Shown here: positions 7,902-15,847 of the stretch, piece by piece | Layout of the letters: each line of letters starts with the position of its first letter | How positions within the stretch are numbered: the first letter of the stretch is position 1 | NCBI RefSeq assembly: GCF_900090275.1 | Contig: NZ_LT607755.1 | Location: 1,054,001 to 1,118,000 of the forward strand | Direction of reading: 5' to 3' | From: Micromonospora zamorensis | Lineage (GTDB): Bacteria; Actinomycetota; Actinomycetes; Mycobacteriales; Micromonosporaceae | DNA: 64,000 nt | Notes under the pieces: model-generated | Database searches by the model: none | Told to the model about the DNA's origin: nothing | What the model saw: only the letters and a program-made list of their open reading frames with translations | Translations under genes and position numbers: made by a program

Positions 7902-10250
7902 CTAGGACAATGACCACTGCTGGTTGGCCGCACCCGTGTACGTCCACTGGACGACGGCGGCACCGTCGTTGGTCGCGGCATTCGCCACGGTGAGCGCCTT
8001 GCCGGAGTTCCTGTTGATGATCTTGTAGTGCGCGCCGACCGGGATGACGCTCCACAGCTGGTTCGCGCCGCCGTGGCTCGTCCACTGCACGACGCTCGCT
8101 CCGTCGGCGGTGGATGAGCCGGACACGTCCAACACCTTGCCGCTGCTGCGGTTGACGATGCGGTGGTAGCCGCCGCCGGCCTCGACGAGAGTCCACCGTT
8201 GGTGCGCCGCGCCGTTGCTCGACCACTGGATGGCGCCACCGCCGTCCCCGCTGCCGACCGGCACCTCAAGCACCTTGGCGCTGTTGCGGTTGACGACCCG
8301 GTACCCGGTCGACGGGTCGAACGCGGCGGCCGGCGTCGCCGCCCGGGACACCTCGACCTTGTCCGCCGTGACCGCGGTGCCGGACGAACTGGCGTTCCTG
8401 CTGTTCAGCACCCGCACCCGCAGGAGGTGCGAGCCCTGCGCGAGCAGTCCACTGGTGAAGACCATCGCCTGGTCCACCCGCGTGGGGGAGTACAGGTCGA
8501 CCACCGTCTCCGGGCCACCGTCGATCGAGACGCCGGCCCGCCCGTGATTCGCCGCCCTGGCGGCGAAGAGCTTGACCTTGTTTCCGGTGAACCGGACCTG
8601 GTACGCGCTGTCGAGCGTGCTGCTGTAGTGGTCGTCGCCCTGGAACTGCCGGGCGCCGTTGGTCCCGTACTGCCAGGTGCCCGAGTAGCTGAACTGGTTG
8701 TCGCCGGTTCCCGTGGTGTCGTCGTTGACCTGGACCACGCTCGGCACGCCCGGAGCGTCCCCGATCGCGTCCACGCGGGTGAAGAACGCCTCCACGGTGC
8801 TCGACCGCGGGCCACCCCACAGACGCTCGGCGAGGACCTCCGTCGGCCGCTTCGCGTACTGGTCGAACCACTCGTCCGTCTGGTGTTCCACAGCATCCGA
8901 CCAGCGCGCGATCTTGTAGCCGTTGACCTTCGCGTTCGTGTCCGGAGTCCAGCTCTCGTACACGTTCTTGGCGTTGACGTAGAGGTTCAGGCCGGGAGTC
9001 ACGTACAGGGTGCTCTCCGGAACGCCGACCACGGTGTAGCCCAGGTTGTAGAAGTAGTTCAGCGACCCGGTGTACGGCGTGAGGACGATGCTGGTCGACG
9101 GCTTGATGCTGGTCTGCTGGCCGTTCGTCTCCCACCAGTTCCAGAGCTGGGCTGTCTTGCCGTACGACCGCACCTTGTCGTTCATCAGGTTCATGAACTC
9201 GGTGAAGACGTCGCCGGTGTACGGGAAGCCGCGTGCCTGTGCGTAGCTGACCAGCTCAGGGCAGCTGTTCTTGGCGGCGTCGTTCTGGTATTCGTCGCCG
9301 CCGATGTGGAAGTAGGGGCCGTCGAAGAGCGGCACGAACTCCGACAGCAGGTTCATGGCGAACGTCCGGGCGGAGTCCTTGGTCAGGTTGAGCGTCCAAC
9401 CGCCGTTCGATCCACCGGGCCAGGGCGCGTAGTCCATCGACGGGCAGGTGAACCGCGTCGTCGGGTCGTACGTCGTCATCGTGGTGGCGTGCCCGGGCAG
9501 GTCGATCTCGGGAACGATGGTGATGTGGTACCGCTTGGCGACATCCTGCATCCGGCGCAGGTCGGCCTTGCTGTAGGACTGGGCAGACGCCAGACCGGGG
9601 TACCGGTCGCTGCGGAGCCGGAAGCCGTTCCATTCGGTGAAGTGCATGCGCAGCGTGTTCAGGCGCAGCCACGCCATGCGGCGCAACAGGTTCTCGAGAT
9701 AGTCCATCTCGTAGAAGTGCCGGCCGACGTCGAGCATCAACCCGCGCTCGCGGTACTGCGGGAAGTCCCGGATCGTTCCCGCCGGCACTGTGGTCGCCGT
9801 CGCGCTCTGCTTGATCATCTGCAGGAGGGTCTGGGTGCCGTAGTACACGCCGGCCGCCGCGTTTCCTCGGACCACGACGTTCGGGCCGGCGGTCAGCAGG
9901 TATCCCTGGTCACCGATGCCGGCGTCCGTCGTGGTGAGGGTGAGCAGGATGTCGCCGGTCGCGGGCGCCGCCGACGAGATGACAGGTACGTCGACACCGC
10001 TGATCGCACCGAGGTCGACGCGTAACGCGGTCGCGGCCGTCGACAACTGGGCGGTGTGGGCGGGGTCCACCAGGATCCGGGAGGTCGTGGTCAGCGTGTA
10101 GACGCCGGTGCCGCCCGTCCATTCCCGGACGCTCGGCGCGACCTGCGGTGCCGGGTTGGCCGCGTGCGCCGCCGACGGAACCTGGAGCCCCGCGCCGGCC
10201 AGCAGGGCGGCGAGTACGAAAAGAAGACGCTGTTTGCGGGATGGGAACAC
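7902..10250 (-). CDS. Secreted GH20 beta-N-acetylhexosaminidase with ricin-type module
   Basis: Removes terminal beta-GlcNAc or beta-GalNAc, or possibly lacto-N-biose units, from glycans. 782 residues with a GTG start at 10250 and GGAGGTAGG upstream. Signal peptide ends near AAHA. GH20b domain about 35-150, then the catalytic barrel with Asp319-Glu320 in HIGGDEY. A beta-sandwich module (about 500-625, with SGTWQYG) and a ricin/CBM13 trefoil (about 640-782, repeats HQRW, NQLW, NQQW) follow. It lies 27 bp after the beta-helix gene, in one likely operon controlled from the operator at 11383. Its N-terminal layout resembles the GH20 at 26161. Exact linkage specificity cannot be read from sequence. 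Confidence 0.9.
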   Translation of the reverse strand: MFPSRKQRLLFVLAALLAGAGLQVPSAAHAANPAPQVAPSVREWTGGTGVYTLTTTSRILVDPAHTAQLSTAATALRVDLGAISGVDVPVISSAAPATGDILLTLTTTDAGIGDQGYLLTAGPNVVVRGNAAAGVYYGTQTLLQMIKQSATATTVPAGTIRDFPQYRERGLMLDVGRHFYEMDYLENLLRRMAWLRLNTLRMHFTEWNGFRLRSDRYPGLASAQSYSKADLRRMQDVAKRYHITIVPEIDLPGHATTMTTYDPTTRFTCPSMDYAPWPGGSNGGWTLNLTKDSARTFAMNLLSEFVPLFDGPYFHIGGDEYQNDAAKNSCPELVSYAQARGFPYTGDVFTEFMNLMNDKVRSYGKTAQLWNWWETNGQQTSIKPSTSIVLTPYTGSLNYFYNLGYTVVGVPESTLYVTPGLNLYVNAKNVYESWTPDTNAKVNGYKIARWSDAVEHQTDEWFDQYAKRPTEVLAERLWGGPRSSTVEAFFTRVDAIGDAPGVPSVVQVNDDTTGTGDNQFSYSGTWQYGTNGARQFQGDDHYSSTLDSAYQVRFTGNKVKLFAARAANHGRAGVSIDGGPETVVDLYSPTRVDQAMVFTSGLLAQGSHLLRVRVLNSRNASSSGTAVTADKVEVSRAATPAAAFDPSTGYRVVNRNSAKVLEVPVGSGDGGGAIQWSSNGAAHQRWTLVEAGGGYHRIVNRSSGKVLDVSGSSTADGASVVQWTSHGGANQLWSVIPVGAHYKIINRNSGKALTVANAATNDGAAVVQWTYTGAANQQWSLS

Positions 10251-10277
10251 TGTCGCCTACCTCCGGTCGGGTGACGC

Positions 10278-11351
10278 TCAGAGCGGCAGAAGATCCTTGA
10301 CGTTGCCCTGCAACAGGGGCAGGTTGCCGCTGTTGGCCTGCGTTCCCACCAGGTGCACCGGGACGGAGCCGGTGCAACTGACGGCGAGATTGGACAGGGT
10401 GCAGCCGGACAGCATCCAGCGGGTGCCCAGCAGGTTCGTGGCGCGGATGTCGCTGTACCAGAGGGTGTTGCCGGTGAAGGTCGGCGGCAGGACGCCGTCG
10501 ACGACGACGCCGGTGCCGGGATTGCGGTCGACCCCGCCGATCGGAAACGCCAACGCGGTGCTCCACCGCACGGGCACGCCGCCGTTGGAGTGGTTGACGG
10601 TGTTGCCGGTCAGGCTGCCATGCCCCCAGTTGTCGCTGGTGAGAGCGCCGTACGGGCTGGTCTGGGCGAACGAGTAGTAGGCGCCGTAGCAACCGACGAC
10701 CACGTTGCCGTTGATCGTCCAGTTCCCCGACGAGTTCCAGATGGCGAGTCGGCACGACGTGAAGCTGTTCGCGGTCAACTGCGAGTATTCGCTGCGGTCC
10801 GCCATCGAGACACCGAAGTAGCAGCGGTGGAAGGCGTTGCCGCTCACCTTGAGCCGGTAGCCGAAGTAGTCGTCCGCCGTCGACCCGGTGACCGCCAGGC
10901 CGGCGCCGCGCCAGTTCGTGAAGTCGCAGTCCAGGATCCGGACGCCGGTGCTGCGACTGATCCGTATGCCGACGTGCGCGAACTGCGGTGCTGAGTCGAC
11001 CGGGCTGGCCTGGCGTCCGAGGAAGTGGACTCCGCTGATGGTGACACTGCTGCGACCCGCGATGGACAGGGCGCCAGTCTGATCGTTGGCGACGGTGACC
11101 GTCGCGCCGTTGCCGACGATGACGCAGCGATCGGGGAGCGCGACAGGAGCGGTAAGGGTGTATGTGGCACCGGGTGTGAGCTGCACCTGGGGCGTGCGGG
11201 CGAGGACGGCGTTCCAGTCGTCCGTGACGCCGAGGACCGGGAGGGACGTCGAAACGATCGCGGCGTCGGCCCGGCCGGGCGGCGCGACGGCGGCGAGGGC
11301 ACCGGCGGCACCCGCCACAGCGACCGCGCGGCGGGAGATTCCTGTGGTCAT
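10278..11351 (-). CDS. Tat-exported right-handed beta-helix protein
   Basis: 357 residues, first gene of a likely two-gene operon with the GH20 at 7902. The start at 11351 has GAAGGAC upstream. A Tat signal (SRRAVAVAGAAGALAA) is followed by short repeating segments typical of a parallel beta-helix of the pectate-lyase fold, such as CVIVGNGATV, SVTISGVHFLG and GVRILDCDFTNW. I recognise no catalytic signature of polygalacturonases or known lyases, so it could be a lyase, a glycosidase or a binding protein. The strong promoter with an immediately adjacent GntR-type operator places it in the glycan regulon. Confidence 0.75.
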   Translation of the reverse strand: MTTGISRRAVAVAGAAGALAAVAPPGRADAAIVSTSLPVLGVTDDWNAVLARTPQVQLTPGATYTLTAPVALPDRCVIVGNGATVTVANDQTGALSIAGRSSVTISGVHFLGRQASPVDSAPQFAHVGIRISRSTGVRILDCDFTNWRGAGLAVTGSTADDYFGYRLKVSGNAFHRCYFGVSMADRSEYSQLTANSFTSCRLAIWNSSGNWTINGNVVVGCYGAYYSFAQTSPYGALTSDNWGHGSLTGNTVNHSNGGVPVRWSTALAFPIGGVDRNPGTGVVVDGVLPPTFTGNTLWYSDIRATNLLGTRWMLSGCTLSNLAVSCTGSVPVHLVGTQANSGNLPLLQGNVKDLLPL

Positions 11352-11382
11352 GGTTGTCCTTCGGACAGCGGGGGGATTGTCC

Positions 11383-11397
11383 TACGTCAGATGTCGG
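11383..11397. promoter_or_regulatory. GntR-type operator before beta-helix/GH20 operon
   Basis: Core ACGTC-A-GATGTC, one mismatch from ACATCnGATGT. It starts 32 bp upstream of the beta-helix start codon and 4 bp downstream of its -10 box. It could also influence the divergent tagatose-type operon at 11740. Confidence 0.6.
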
Positions 11398-11400
11398 ACG

Positions 11401-11429
11401 AACTTACGAGCCTTATCGATACTCGTCAA
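11401..11429 (-). promoter_or_regulatory. Promoter of beta-helix/GH20 operon
   Basis: Minus-strand TTGACG (11424-11429), a 17-nt spacer and TAAGTT (11401-11406), with the operator directly downstream, as at the sialidase gene. Confidence 0.5.
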
Positions 11430-11739
11430 GGGCTCCCCGACGCCCGGTCGGGCCGTCCGTGCTGTCGTCTGAGGTGTGCGATCTGTGCAACTTTCTGCAA
11501 TATTCGTGTCGTCCGCGTGGCAGCTCACCGACCGACTCCGACGCCTCCCCACTCCTCGCTGATCCTCGCGCCTGTGGGGCGGCCCAACGGCGTACACCGG
11601 CCCCAGGCGGGTTGGGAGACCTTGACGGCAGTAGGGTCAGATCCTAGGGTCTGCAACATCCTGATTGATACAGGCGCTCGGGTGTCACGAAAGATCATGC
11701 GTGTTCGTGTAGCCGGCATCTGCCGGAGGAGGCGGCCAG
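11430..11739. other. Intergenic region before the PfkB operon
   Basis: No gene seen. Contains a GGAGGAGG ribosome-binding site (11725-11732) for the kinase gene and a locally lower-GC stretch near 11480-11510. I cannot place a confident promoter for the plus-strand operon. Confidence 0.5.
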
Positions 11740-12759
11740 ATGACGATCGAAGACCCGCCCCGGGCCCGCGGTCGGGGTGACCTGATCATCTCGGTGGCGC
11801 TCAATCCGGCCCTGGACATCACCTACACCGTTCCCCAACTGGTCCCGGACACGTCGCACCGGGTCACCGGCGTGGTCGCCCGTGCCGGGGGCAAGGGTCT
11901 GAACGTCGCCCGGGTGCTGCGTCAACTGGGCGCCGAGACAGTGGTCCTGGGTCTGCTCGGCGGTGCCTCCGGCGAGCACATCGAAGCGGAACTGGCGGCG
12001 GCCGGCGTGCCAACGCAGTTCACCCGCCTCGGCGCGGAGACCCGTCGGACGGTGACCGTCCTCGCGCAGGGCACGGCGACCGTCCTCAACGAACCTGGCC
12101 CGCACGTCACCGAGGCGCAGTGGGCGGCGTTCCGGGACGCGTTCGCCGAGCGGGTGCGGGCCGCGCGGGTGGTGGTGCTGTCCGGCAGCCGGCCGCCGGG
12201 CGTACCCGAGACCGCGTACGCCGATCTCGTCACCATCGCGCGAGCCACCGGGGCCGAAACCATCGTGGACGCCGACGGCCCGGCATTGCGGCATGCGTTG
12301 GCCGCTGGACCGGCGTTGGCGAAACCGAACGCCCACGAGGCGGCCGACCTGCTCGGACGCTCGGTACGCACCCGCGAGGACGCCGTCGCGGTGGCGCACC
12401 AGCTCGTCCGAAGCGGCGCCACCGCCGGTGTGGTGTCCCGCGGCGCGGACGGATTCGTGGCGGTCACCGGCGGCGCCGCCTACAGCGTCCGTGCGCCCGA
12501 ACGGGTGTCCGGCAACCCGACCGGCGCGGGCGATGCCCTCGCGGCCGTGCTCGCGTACGGGCTCCTCACCCGCGCGCCCTGGCGGGATGTCCTCGCCCAG
12601 GGCGCGGCCGTCTCGGCGGCCGCCGTCGCCTGCCCGTGGGCGGGCGAGTACGACGACGACGTGGCTTCCCGGCTGCTGCCCGGAACCACTGTGGAAAAGC
12701 TGGAAGAACACCGCACCGACAGAGAGCAGGAACCGTGTCGCACGTCGCCTCCGAGATAG
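11740..12759 (+). CDS. PfkB-family hexose-phosphate kinase (tagatose-6-phosphate kinase / 1-phosphofructokinase type)
   Basis: Cytoplasmic ATP-dependent kinase of 339 residues. Family signatures: NPALDIT near the N-terminus, GGKGLNVARVL (first PfkB signature) and NPTGAGDAL near the C-terminus with the catalytic Asp of GAGD. It starts at the ATG after GGAGGAGG. It overlaps the next gene by 25 nt and is followed by an SIS protein and a class II aldolase. This matches galactosamine/tagatose pathways, where it would phosphorylate tagatose-6-phosphate to the 1,6-bisphosphate. Fructose-1-phosphate remains an alternative substrate, but no fructose transporter gene is nearby. Confidence 0.87.
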   Translation: MTIEDPPRARGRGDLIISVALNPALDITYTVPQLVPDTSHRVTGVVARAGGKGLNVARVLRQLGAETVVLGLLGGASGEHIEAELAAAGVPTQFTRLGAETRRTVTVLAQGTATVLNEPGPHVTEAQWAAFRDAFAERVRAARVVVLSGSRPPGVPETAYADLVTIARATGAETIVDADGPALRHALAAGPALAKPNAHEAADLLGRSVRTREDAVAVAHQLVRSGATAGVVSRGADGFVAVTGGAAYSVRAPERVSGNPTGAGDALAAVLAYGLLTRAPWRDVLAQGAAVSAAAVACPWAGEYDDDVASRLLPGTTVEKLEEHRTDREQEPCRTSPPR

Positions 12760-13631
12760 CCTCCCAACCCGAGACGTGGCGTCGCGCCGCGGACCTGGTC
12801 GCCCAGCCGGGCGTGGCGCGGGCGCTGCCCCAACCCGGTGAGCGCGTCGCCGTCGTCGGCTGCGGCACGTCGTACTTCATGGCGCAGAGTTTCGCGACGC
12901 TGCGCGAGTCGGCGGGCCAGGGGGAGACCGACGCCTTCGCGGCCTCGGAGTTTCCCTCCGGGCGGCGGTACGACCGCATCGTCGCCATCACCCGCTCCGG
13001 CACCACCACCGAGGTGATCCGGCTCCTTGAGCAGCTGCCGCGCGGCAGCCGCTCGACCGTGATCACGACCGACGCCGACCGGCCGGTGAGCCGGCTCGTG
13101 AGTGACTGCGTCGTCCTCGACTTCGCCGACGAACAGTCGGTGGTGCAGACCCGCTTCGCCACGACCGCGCTAGCCGCTTGGCGCGCCGGCCTCGGAGAGG
13201 ACCTGACCGAGCCGATCGAACAGGCGCGGGAGCAGCTGAACACGCCGATCGACCCGGACGTCGTCGGTCGGAGCCAGTTCACCTGCCTCGGCACCGGCTG
13301 GACCGTGGGGTTGGCGCACGAGGCGGCCCTCAAGCTGCGGGAGGCCGCACAGATGTGGGCCGAGTCGTACCCGGCGATGGAGTTCCGGCACGGCCCGATC
13401 AGCGTGGTGGACCACCGGTCCGTGGTCTGGATCTTCGGGCCGGTGGTGCCCGGCCTCCGCGACGATCTGGCCGCCACGGGGGCGATCGTCGTGCACGAGG
13501 ACGTCGACGCCATGGCGCACCTCACCACCGCGCAGCGGCTCGCGGTCGAGCTCGCGAACCGTCGCGGCCTGCACCCGGACCAGCCCCGGCTGCTCACCCG
13601 GTCCGTCGTGCTGACCGCGCCGGTTGCCTGA
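12735..13631 (+). CDS. SIS-domain sugar-phosphate isomerase/deaminase (AgaS-like)
   Basis: 298 residues with two SIS domains, as in the isomerase half of GlmS and in AgaS. Visible motifs: GCGTSYFMAQ (first sugar-phosphate loop), TRSGTTTEV (second) and EFRHGP near the C-terminus. The glutaminase domain of GlmS is absent, so a deaminating isomerase such as galactosamine-6-phosphate to tagatose-6-phosphate is likely. The GTG start at 12735 lies inside the 3' end of the kinase gene with AGGA upstream; coupling to the kinase fits translational coupling. The aldolase starts 9 nt after its stop. Confidence 0.83.
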   Translation: MSHVASEIASQPETWRRAADLVAQPGVARALPQPGERVAVVGCGTSYFMAQSFATLRESAGQGETDAFAASEFPSGRRYDRIVAITRSGTTTEVIRLLEQLPRGSRSTVITTDADRPVSRLVSDCVVLDFADEQSVVQTRFATTALAAWRAGLGEDLTEPIEQAREQLNTPIDPDVVGRSQFTCLGTGWTVGLAHEAALKLREAAQMWAESYPAMEFRHGPISVVDHRSVVWIFGPVVPGLRDDLAATGAIVVHEDVDAMAHLTTAQRLAVELANRRGLHPDQPRLLTRSVVLTAPVA

Positions 13632-13640
13632 GGACCACTG

Positions 13641-14483
13641 ATGACCCTCGTGCCCACCGCCGACCTGGTGGCGGCGGCCCGTGCCGCCGGCACCGGCGTG
13701 CTCGCCTTCAACGTGATCACGATCGAGTACGCCCAGGCGATCGCCGCCGCGGCGGAGCGTGCCGGCCGGCCGGCGATTCTGCAGATCAGCCAGAACGCGG
13801 CGCGCTACCACTCGGGCCTGTCGGCCATCGCAGCGGCGACGGCCGAGGTCGCCTGGAGGTCCAGTGCGACCCTGTCGCTGCACCTGGACCACGTCGACGA
13901 CATCGGTCTGCTGGAGCAGGCTCCCGACTCGGGCTTCAGCTCCGTGATGGTCGACGCGTCAGCGCTGGCGTACGCCGCCAACGTGGCGACCACCCGCAAG
14001 GCGACCGAGTGGGCGCACGACCACCGGCTGTGGGTGGAGGCCGAACTCGGCTACGTCGGCGGTAAGCCGGACGCTCCGGCGAGCGCCCACACCGCCGGCG
14101 TCCGCACCGACCCGTCCGAGGCCGCCCGGTACGTGGCCGAGACCGGCGTCGACGCTCTCGCCGTCGCGGTGGGCAGCTCGCACGCGATGGCCGACCGCAC
14201 CGCCTCGTTGGATCTCGACCTGGTGGCCGCGATCCGCGAAGCCGTACCCGTGCCCCTGGTCCTGCACGGTTCCTCCGGGGTGCCGCTGGACCAGATCCGC
14301 GCCGCGGTCGGTCATGGCATGGTGAAGATCAACGTCGGTACGGCCCTCAACGTGGCGTTCACCGACGCGGTCCGTGAGGCCCTGCCGCAGTCCCGAGACC
14401 CGCGCCGCTACCTCGCAGCGGGACGGGACGCGGTGACCGGGGTTGTCGAACGACTGCTCACGCTCCTGCCCGCGGCACCGTAG
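13641..14483 (+). CDS. Class II ketose-bisphosphate aldolase (tagatose/fructose-1,6-bisphosphate type)
   Basis: 280 residues, zinc-dependent cleavage of a ketose bisphosphate to dihydroxyacetone phosphate and glyceraldehyde-3-phosphate. Motifs: LHLDHVDD (catalytic Asp and first zinc His), VEAELG, VGSSHAM (second zinc His; GTSHG in most homologues) and VLHGSSG (third zinc His). It completes the kinase-isomerase-aldolase operon and is most likely a tagatose-bisphosphate aldolase (GatY/KbaY-like). A hairpin follows, then the convergent ROK gene. A GalNAc deacetylase and a GalNAc kinase are not in this operon. Confidence 0.87.
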   Translation: MTLVPTADLVAAARAAGTGVLAFNVITIEYAQAIAAAAERAGRPAILQISQNAARYHSGLSAIAAATAEVAWRSSATLSLHLDHVDDIGLLEQAPDSGFSSVMVDASALAYAANVATTRKATEWAHDHRLWVEAELGYVGGKPDAPASAHTAGVRTDPSEAARYVAETGVDALAVAVGSSHAMADRTASLDLDLVAAIREAVPVPLVLHGSSGVPLDQIRAAVGHGMVKINVGTALNVAFTDAVREALPQSRDPRRYLAAGRDAVTGVVERLLTLLPAAP

Positions 14484-14498
14484 CCAGCCGCCGCGTTG

Positions 14499-14560
14499 CC
14501 GGGCCGCGCGCTGGTCCTGTGCCGCGCGGCCGGGCCGTGCGCTGGTCCTATGCCGTGGGG
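14499..14560. repeat. Imperfect 31-bp tandem duplication
   Basis: Two adjacent 31-bp units (14499-14529 and 14530-14560) share the core GCGCTGGTCCT. The second unit runs into the 3' end of the ROK gene. Confidence 0.6.
14502..14531. terminator. Hairpin between convergent aldolase and ROK genes
   Basis: A 9-bp stem GGCCGCGCG/CGCGCGGCC with a 12-nt loop, inside the tandem duplication. Confidence 0.4.
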
Positions 14561-15744
14561 AGGGCCGGCAGGGGCTCGGACATGTTGAGCCGCAGGGCTG
14601 CCGCGACGGCGCCCAGGGCGCCGCCCTCGTCGCCGAACTGGGCCGTCACAACGTCCAGGCGGCGGGTGTGTCCGGGGATCGCCAGCTGACCGATGGCCGT
14701 CCGGACCGGTTCGAGCACCGCTTCGCCGGCATGGGCGAGGGTGCCACCGATGGCCACCTTGCCCGGGTCCAACTGCACCACCATTCCCGACAGGACTCGG
14801 CCGAGCAGCGTCGCGGCGTGCCGCACCACGTCGGAGACGATCGGCTCGCCGGCGATTGCCCGCGCGACCAGATCGGCCGGGTCCGCGACTGTGACACCGC
14901 GCCGGGCGCACTGCTCGATCAGCGCCGACGGGCGGATCAGCAGCTCAAGGCAGCCGCGGCCACCGCACGGACAGGGGTCGCCGTCGGGCTCGACGCTGAC
15001 GTGACCGATCTCGCCGGCCGCGCCGTGCGCTCCTCGGGCGAGCCGGCCGTCGACGATGAGCCCGCCGCCCACGCCGTCACTCCACCGGACGTAGATGGCG
15101 TCCCGTACGTCACGGGTCGCCCCCCAGGTGCCTTCGGCCAGCGCGGCCAGTCGGGAGTTGTTGTCGGTGACGACGGCGACGCCGTACCGGTCCTGAATTC
15201 GGGTGCTGATCTGCTTCGCGGCCACCGAGGGGCTGCTGCCGCTGTCGCCGGCCGAACGGCTCCGACCCGCCACCAGGCCGGGCAGGCCGAGGCCGATCGC
15301 CTCCAGGGCCCGCAGGTCGATGTCGTGCTGCTGCACGAGGTCGTCGATCAGCTTGATCGCGGCGTTGGCTCGTCGGGCCGGCCCCGCCGTCAGCGTGATG
15401 GGGCGGCTGCCCCGGGCCAGGATGTCGTGGCCCAGGGTGGCGACGATGACGGTGATCGTCGCCCGGCCGAGGTCGATGCCGACGATCCGGCCGGCGGACG
15501 GGTTGAGGCTGACGGTCGTGGACGGCCGTCCCCGGCCCCGGTGCCCGGACAGCGCGGGCTCGCGCTCGACGACCACACCGCGGGCGATGAGGTCGCCGAT
15601 GATGTCGAACAGCGTGGTACGCGAGAGCCCGGTCAGCCGGATGAGCTCGGCCCGGCTGAGCGGGCCGGCGCTGCGGAGCTGAGCCAGCAGGACCTCGGTG
15701 TGTGCCAGCCGCACACGCTGCATGGCATCCGGGCGTTCGATCAC
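14548..15744 (-). CDS. ROK-family transcriptional repressor (NagC/XylR type)
   Basis: 398 residues. N-terminal winged helix (about 10-75; LSRAELIRLTGLSRTTLFD) followed by a ROK sugar-kinase-like domain. GIDLG is visible near 90, and the zinc site CPCGGRGCLE is complete. This domain arrangement marks a regulator, not a kinase. Start at 15744, with a second in-frame ATG at 15723. It sits between the tagatose-type operon and a GH20 gene, so GlcNAc/GalNAc-derived sugars are the likely effectors. No ROK operator could be identified with confidence. Confidence 0.87.
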   Translation of the reverse strand: MIERPDAMQRVRLAHTEVLLAQLRSAGPLSRAELIRLTGLSRTTLFDIIGDLIARGVVVEREPALSGHRGRGRPSTTVSLNPSAGRIVGIDLGRATITVIVATLGHDILARGSRPITLTAGPARRANAAIKLIDDLVQQHDIDLRALEAIGLGLPGLVAGRSRSAGDSGSSPSVAAKQISTRIQDRYGVAVVTDNNSRLAALAEGTWGATRDVRDAIYVRWSDGVGGGLIVDGRLARGAHGAAGEIGHVSVEPDGDPCPCGGRGCLELLIRPSALIEQCARRGVTVADPADLVARAIAGEPIVSDVVRHAATLLGRVLSGMVVQLDPGKVAIGGTLAHAGEAVLEPVRTAIGQLAIPGHTRRLDVVTAQFGDEGGALGAVAAALRLNMSEPLPALPTA

Positions 15745-15803
15745 CGGACCATCATGACCGATGCCTCGTTTCGAATGTCGTTGCGGCAGCGTACGGGCGC
15801 GGT

Positions 15804-15842
15804 GGCCGGCGCCGTCACCAGCGCGAGGTGACGGCGCCGGCC
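15804..15842 (-). terminator. Terminator of GH20 gene
   Basis: Perfect 16-bp stem (GGCCGGCGCCGTCACC with its complement) and a 7-nt loop, 5 bp past the GH20 stop codon on the minus strand. Confidence 0.7.
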
Positions 15843-15847
15843 GGTGG

